A stretch of 64,000 nucleotides of DNA from Cryobacterium aureum (GTDB taxonomy: Bacteria > Actinomycetota > Actinomycetes > Actinomycetales > Microbacteriaceae): assembly GCF_002954245.1 (NCBI RefSeq), contig NZ_PPTG01000002.1, forward strand, positions 54,271 through 118,270, written 5' to 3'. The notes under the pieces are model-generated. The model searched no databases. It was not told the DNA's origin and saw only the letters and a program-made list of their open reading frames with translations. Shown here piece after piece: positions 59,673-64,000 of this stretch. Numbering within the stretch: position 1 is the stretch's first letter; each line of letters opens with the position of its first letter. The position numbers and the translations under genes are program-made.

Positions 59673-60665
59673 TTAGGCGGAGGTGAGGGTGAGCAGCGTC
59701 GCCTCGGGCGGGCAGGCGAAGCGTACGGGCGCGTAAATGGAGGTTCCGAGACCGGCCGAAACATTCAGGAATGCCGTACGCAAGCCATGGTTCCAGAGGC
59801 TCAAGCCCTTGACCTGGCGCCGTGGAATATCGCAGTTGGTTACGAGCGCGCCGAAACCCGGCACGCAAACCTGGCCTCCGTGGGTGTGGCCGGCGAGAAT
59901 CAGTTGGGCGCCATGGTTCACAAAGGAGTTCAGCACCCGCTGGTAGGGCGCGTGAGCAACACCGACGGTAAGAGTGGACCGCGGGGCCGCCGCTTCTTCA
60001 GGGTCGGGCCAAACGTCGTCGCCGAGCGGATCGTTGGCCCGCAGGTCGTCGATCGCCCGTGTGATCAGGTCGAGCCGGTCCCGCCCGATGTGCGGGTCGT
60101 CGACACCGAAGAACTCCACGTGGGTGTCATTCAGATCGAGAGCCTCAGCCGCATTGTTGATGTCGGTCCAACCGAGATCGGCAAACACCCGGCGCAGCGC
60201 ATCGGTGTCGAGCTCCTCCCGGCGAATGGTGCGCCGGCTCGACGGCCCGCCGAAGTAGGTGAACGGGTTCTTCACCTGCGGCCCGATGTAGTCGTTGGAG
60301 CCGTTGACGAACACACCGGGAATGCCCCGGAACGGTGCGAGGGCATACTCGATGCCACTGACGCCGTCTTCATGCCCGAGGTTGTCGCCGGTATCGACGA
60401 CAAGGTCGGGTTTCAGGGATGCGAGGCTGCGCACCCACTCCTGCTTGTTCTTCTGCCAGGGCGCCATGTGCAGGTCGGACAGGTGCAGCACCCGGATGGA
60501 TGTCGACCCCGGCGCGAGCACCGGAACGCTCACCTCACGCAGCGTGAATCGGTTGCGCTCCACGAGCGCGCCCCAGGCGAAGGCGGCCAGGCCGACCGCG
60601 CCGGCTGCCGCGAGCGACGTGCCGACGAGTCGCCCGCTCTCGCCGAGGCGACGGAGCGCGGTCAT
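59673..60665 (-). CDS. Membrane-anchored metallophosphoesterase
   Basis: A 330-aa calcineurin-like phosphoesterase with one N-terminal TM helix (SLAAAGAVGLAAFAWGALV). Metal ligands: VLHLSDLHMAP (DxH), DLVVDTGDNLG, FVNGSNDY (in the GNHD position), and ILAGHTHGGQVCVPGFG. YaeI/YkuE-like. Its ATG overlaps the stop of the PBP gene (ATGA), so it is co-translated with it; a role in cell-wall lipid or nucleotide turnover is possible. Confidence 0.9.
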   Translation of the reverse strand: MTALRRLGESGRLVGTSLAAAGAVGLAAFAWGALVERNRFTLREVSVPVLAPGSTSIRVLHLSDLHMAPWQKNKQEWVRSLASLKPDLVVDTGDNLGHEDGVSGIEYALAPFRGIPGVFVNGSNDYIGPQVKNPFTYFGGPSSRRTIRREELDTDALRRVFADLGWTDINNAAEALDLNDTHVEFFGVDDPHIGRDRLDLITRAIDDLRANDPLGDDVWPDPEEAAAPRSTLTVGVAHAPYQRVLNSFVNHGAQLILAGHTHGGQVCVPGFGALVTNCDIPRRQVKGLSLWNHGLRTAFLNVSAGLGTSIYAPVRFACPPEATLLTLTSA

Positions 60666-63289
60666 CCTTTCTTGCCGGTGTCAGTGCCCTGACCATCGGC
60701 GGCAGCCGGCGCGGTGTACTTGCCGATGACGATCGTCACCCCGTCGCCGGGACGGCTGGCCGTTCCCTCGCCTGGCTGGATCGCCACAACCTTGCCGTCC
60801 TGCGCCTTGTCGGTGGTTGCCTGTTCGAGCTTGGCCACGCTGAAACCGTAGGGGGCGGCGGTCAGCGCGGTGCGGGCATCCGCTTCGGTCTTGCCGATCA
60901 CGGCTGGAATCACGACTCCGGTGCCGTCGCTCGAAAAGGCGGTGACGGTGGCACCGCGAGTGGATGCCGCGCCGCCGGCTGGATCTGTGTTGGCCACGGT
61001 TCCGGCGGGCATCTCTGAGCTGGTCACGCCGCCGTCGACGAACAGGAACCCGGCGGCCTCAATGGTGGTCTTGGCTTCGGCCATCGACTTGCCGCGCACG
61101 TCGGGCACCGGAACGGCGACCGCGTTGATCACGCTGGAGGACGCCTCGGGGAAGTCGTCTCCGCCGTATTTCGCGTTGGCGGCCGACATGACGATCGGCC
61201 AAATGCGGTGGCGCGCGGTGGCGGGGTACTTGCCCAGCAGATTGTACCGGCTGCTGCGCTGACTCTTCCAGTTGTTTCCGCCGACGTTGACCACTCCGAC
61301 CACGGTGGCGACCTTGGTGGTGGCGCCGCTCATCCAGGTGTCCTTGGCGCCGTCAGTGGTTCCGGTCTTACCGATCATGGGAAGGCGGGGAGTCGTATTG
61401 CGGTTGGAATCGGTGGCTGTTCCATTGGTCATGACCGTTTTCATGGCGTACTGCATGCCGGCAGCGACCGAAGGTTCGACCGACTGTTGGCAGTTTGACG
61501 CGGGGATCGGCAGCTCGGTGCCGTCTGTGCCGATGATTTTCGTGATTGCGACCGCACTGCAGGTCATGCCGTTATTGGCGATGCCCGCGAAGGCGACTGC
61601 CATCGTGAGTGGCGCGATCTCATTGGTGCCGATGACCGACGCGGCGCCCTGATCGAGGGCGTTGCCGTCCGCCCGGTGCACTCCGAAATTTTCGGCGGTC
61701 TTGCGGATGCCACAGAGGTCGAGCTTCTTGGCCATGCCGATGAAGCCCGTGTTGATGGAGCCCGTGGTGGACTGCAGGGCCGAGTAGTTGGTTCCGCTTT
61801 CGTTGGAGTCGTTGCGCGGGTTGAAGGGCGGCGTGTCGTTGTCGTAGTTTTTCACGCCGAGGCAGCTGTCCTGAAAGTTGCCCCAGTTGGACTTGCGGCG
61901 GGAATCAACCCGCTCGGTGAGGGCGTGGCCTTCCTTGAGCCATTCGGCCAGGGTGAACACCTTGTAGGTTGACCCGGGCTGGAATCCGCCGGACCCGCCG
62001 TAGGCGAAGTCGGTGTTGTAGTTGATGCTCGTGTAGTTGGCGCCGGTGGCCTGCACGGCCGGGTCCTGGCTGTAGTCCTTGTTCTGGGTCATGACCAGCA
62101 CGTTGCCGGTGCCGACTTGCACGCTGGACACGACGCCGCCGACGTTCCAATCGTTGTAGGTCTTCGGAACGTTGGCGTTGAGCGCAGCGACGGCGGTGGC
62201 CTGAAGCTCGAGGTCGAGGGTCGTGTAGACGTCGAACCCGCCGCGGGTGAAGTTGTCAATGCGTTCTTCTTCGGTCGCGCCGAAGGTCACGTCGTTCTTG
62301 AGAATCTTGGTCACGTAATCGCAGAAGAACGCGTTGTCGCCGGCGGTCTGGCAGCCGGTGCTCGGCACGGTGATGACGGGCTCGATCGGCGCTGCGATGG
62401 CGGCGTCGTAGTCGGCCTGCGCGATCTTGTCGTACTTGAGCATTTCATTGAGTATGTAGTCGCGCCGCACCTTGTTGGCGGCGTAGCCGTTGGCCGCGCC
62501 GTTGGTTTCGCTGTCCGGGCGGTCGAGCTGAAACTTGACCGGGTTGTTCACGATCGCCACCAGGCTCGCCGCCTGCGGCAGGGTCAGGTTGAGTGCGTTG
62601 GTGTTGAAGTAGTAGTTGGCTGCGGCTTCGATGCCGTAGACCGTTCCGCCATAGCCGGCGATGTTCAGGTAGCCGCGAAGAATGTCTGCTTTCTCGTACT
62701 CCTTCTCGATGCCGATGGCGAGGCGCATCTCGCGCAGCTTGCGGTCAGCGGTGGGTAGGGTGGCATCGTCGTAGCACGCGTCGGCCGCGTCGGCGTCGGT
62801 CATGACCTCGCACTTTTGAATGAGCACGTTCTTCACGTACTGCTGCGTTATCGATGAGCCACCGCGGGTGCCGCCGCCGGCCAGGGTCTGCACAGCGCCG
62901 TTGAAGCTGGACTGAACATCCACGCCGCCATGCTCCATGAAGCGCGGGTCTTCGCCGGCGATCGCGGCGTCCTTAACGAACTGGCTGATCGCGTCGGACG
63001 GAACGTCGACCCGGTTCTGCTCGTAGAACGAGGCCAGGAGAACGCGGGTACCCACCGGATCCTCGGCGTTGGTCGACGCGTAGATGTTGCTCTTTTGGGC
63101 GAGCCGATCGATGGAGAGGTACTCGGGCAGGTTGTCGAACACGTTGATGGTGTTCGTTGCGGCTATGCCGGAGAGGGCAACGGCTGGGGCGACGGCGGCG
63201 GTCACGAGAATGCCGGCGACGGCGCTCATCCCGACGAGACCCAGGAAACCCCCCAGAGCCCCGCTCACGGTTCGATTTTTGGCAGACAT
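60662..63289 (-). CDS. Class A penicillin-binding protein with PASTA domains
   Basis: An 875-aa bifunctional transglycosylase/transpeptidase. TM helix near 15-40; GT51 domain with AIAGEDPRFMEHGGVD and GGSSITQQYVKNVL; transpeptidase motifs GGFQPGSTYKVFTL (SxxK), TGSINTGF (SxN) and GKTGTTDGAKDTWMSG (KTG). Two PASTA repeats follow (VPVPDVRGKSMAEAKTTIEA; VVIPAVIGKTEADARTALTA). It polymerises and cross-links peptidoglycan. The start ATG 63289 was preferred to a TTG at 63310. Confidence 0.95.
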   Translation of the reverse strand: MSAKNRTVSGALGGFLGLVGMSAVAGILVTAAVAPAVALSGIAATNTINVFDNLPEYLSIDRLAQKSNIYASTNAEDPVGTRVLLASFYEQNRVDVPSDAISQFVKDAAIAGEDPRFMEHGGVDVQSSFNGAVQTLAGGGTRGGSSITQQYVKNVLIQKCEVMTDADAADACYDDATLPTADRKLREMRLAIGIEKEYEKADILRGYLNIAGYGGTVYGIEAAANYYFNTNALNLTLPQAASLVAIVNNPVKFQLDRPDSETNGAANGYAANKVRRDYILNEMLKYDKIAQADYDAAIAAPIEPVITVPSTGCQTAGDNAFFCDYVTKILKNDVTFGATEEERIDNFTRGGFDVYTTLDLELQATAVAALNANVPKTYNDWNVGGVVSSVQVGTGNVLVMTQNKDYSQDPAVQATGANYTSINYNTDFAYGGSGGFQPGSTYKVFTLAEWLKEGHALTERVDSRRKSNWGNFQDSCLGVKNYDNDTPPFNPRNDSNESGTNYSALQSTTGSINTGFIGMAKKLDLCGIRKTAENFGVHRADGNALDQGAASVIGTNEIAPLTMAVAFAGIANNGMTCSAVAITKIIGTDGTELPIPASNCQQSVEPSVAAGMQYAMKTVMTNGTATDSNRNTTPRLPMIGKTGTTDGAKDTWMSGATTKVATVVGVVNVGGNNWKSQRSSRYNLLGKYPATARHRIWPIVMSAANAKYGGDDFPEASSSVINAVAVPVPDVRGKSMAEAKTTIEAAGFLFVDGGVTSSEMPAGTVANTDPAGGAASTRGATVTAFSSDGTGVVIPAVIGKTEADARTALTAAPYGFSVAKLEQATTDKAQDGKVVAIQPGEGTASRPGDGVTIVIGKYTAPAAADGQGTDTGKKG

Positions 63290-63339
63290 ACACTTGAGCG
63301 TAAGCGACAAATCTGAATGCCCGCCTCAATAGGAGTCAC

Positions 63340-63507
63340 ATGCCCGCCTGGGAGTACCTCACAACGCCGTTGATGATCCACAACACGGCCGCCATTTTGA
63401 ACAATTGGGGCTCTGACGGGTGGGAACTCGTTCAGGTTGTAACCGGCCCCGAAGGCGGCCTGGTTGCCTACCTGAAACGCCCGCTCGCCGCCAAGGAAGA
63501 GGCCTGA
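63340..63507 (+). CDS. DUF4177-like small protein
   Basis: A 55-aa ORF: MPAWEYLTTPLMIHNTAAIL, then NNWGSDGWELVQVVTGP and a short tail. The WEY...LN.WG.DGWELV pattern is that of DUF4177. AGGAG lies 5 nt before the ATG. It is divergent from the PBP gene and leads into the RidA-like gene two bases after its stop, so they are an operon. Function unknown. Confidence 0.85.
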   Translation: MPAWEYLTTPLMIHNTAAILNNWGSDGWELVQVVTGPEGGLVAYLKRPLAAKEEA

Positions 63508-63509
63508 TC

Positions 63510-63980
63510 GTGTCGAAGATCGAAGCACGTCTGGCCGAACTGGGCCTTGAATTGCCGAGCGTCGTACCGCCGGTAGCCGCGTACCTGCCCGCCGTGATCA
63601 GCAACGGGTTCGTCTTTACGGCGGGCCAGTTGCCCATGGTGTCTGGTGCGCTTCCGGCCACCGGCAAGGTCGGCGACGGTCACGGCCTCGTTCCCGCCGC
63701 CGACGCCCAAGAATATGCCCGCACCTGCGCCCTCAACGGCCTCGCCGCCATCAAGAGCGTCATCGGCTCCCTCGACCGCATCACCCAGGTGGTCAAGGTC
63801 ACCGGCTTCGTCGCCTCCGACCCGGCCTTCACCGGGCAGCCGTCCGTGGTCAACGGAGCCTCCGACGTGCTCGTGGAGATCTTCGGCGACATCGGCCGCC
63901 ACGCCCGTTCCGCCGTCGGCGTCGCGGTGCTGCCACTGGATGCGCCGGTCGAGATCGAGTTCGTCGCCGCCTTCGCCTAA
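63510..63980 (+). CDS. RidA-family protein (YjgF/YER057c/UK114)
   Basis: A 156-aa protein with the family pattern (GFVFTAGQLPMVSGALPATG; YARTCALNGLAAIKSVIGSL; VVKVTGFVASDPAFTGQ). RidA proteins hydrolyse reactive enamine/imine intermediates; this member belongs to the subgroup with an insert, so activity is not assured. GTG start at 63510, immediately after the DUF4177 stop. Confidence 0.9.
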   Translation: MSKIEARLAELGLELPSVVPPVAAYLPAVISNGFVFTAGQLPMVSGALPATGKVGDGHGLVPAADAQEYARTCALNGLAAIKSVIGSLDRITQVVKVTGFVASDPAFTGQPSVVNGASDVLVEIFGDIGRHARSAVGVAVLPLDAPVEIEFVAAFA

Positions 63981-64000
63981 CCGCCGTTATTTGCGTTGCT

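Overview
The window is high-GC actinobacterial chromosome. Gene families and style suggest Microbacteriaceae (Cryobacterium/Leifsonia-like): a SigK-RskA pair, DUF6153 beside DUF305, class-E-type LAxTG anchors, many GTG starts and 4-bp start/stop overlaps, and a very frequent GCGGATGC octamer. The family assignment is an inference; no rRNA or other species marker is present. There is no CRISPR array, prophage or intact insertion sequence.

Layout. 1-6.5 kb is housekeeping: the end of folD, a gamma-carbonic-anhydrase-like protein, a membrane TPR-like protein coupled to a PP2C-type phosphatase, an aldose epimerase, and a LysR regulator divergent from an EamA exporter. 6.5-12.5 kb is an amine-use module: APC permease, FeaR-like AraC regulator, TetR regulator and copper amine oxidase. 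12.6-16.1 kb is a leftward copper-resistance unit (DUF6153, DUF305 lipoprotein, CopB-type ATPase) with two CsoR-like boxes. 16.3-23.3 kb holds DUF445, an SGNH-GAF fusion, a PNPOx-like oxidase, tRNA-Lys, sigK-rskA and a pabC-like gene. 23.4-24.5 kb is a decayed signal peptidase/LAxTG surface-protein locus. 24.7-30.5 kb holds a UDP-sugar dehydrogenase, a YeiH-type transporter and amino-sugar catabolism (nagB; deoR-nagA) with matching operators.

30.7-59.1 kb is mainly envelope and exopolysaccharide functions. The rightward arm (36.9-41.7 kb) has a chain-length regulator/BY-kinase, an Alg14/Alg13-like glycosyltransferase, a pyruvyltransferase and a GT4. The leftward arm (59.1-47.1 kb) has VanZ, a Tat-exported hydrolase, an acyltransferase, YdcF, an O-antigen ligase/polymerase-like protein, a GT, a flippase fused to a pyruvyltransferase, a GT4, a second stand-alone pyruvyltransferase and a GT2. 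Between the arms are two paralogous secreted beta-helix proteins and a small membrane protein/winged-helix pair. The gene set fits a Wzx/Wzy-type exopolysaccharide decorated with pyruvate ketals and acyl groups. Nearby accessory genes are two more acyltransferases, a lipoprotein hydrolase and the UDP-sugar dehydrogenase.

59.1-64 kb contains an MFS remnant, tRNA-Pro, a metallophosphoesterase coupled to a PASTA-bearing class A PBP, a small DUF4177-like protein and a RidA-family protein.

Intergenic regions carry several families of GC-rich palindromic elements, some present twice in the window and some overlapping stop codons.
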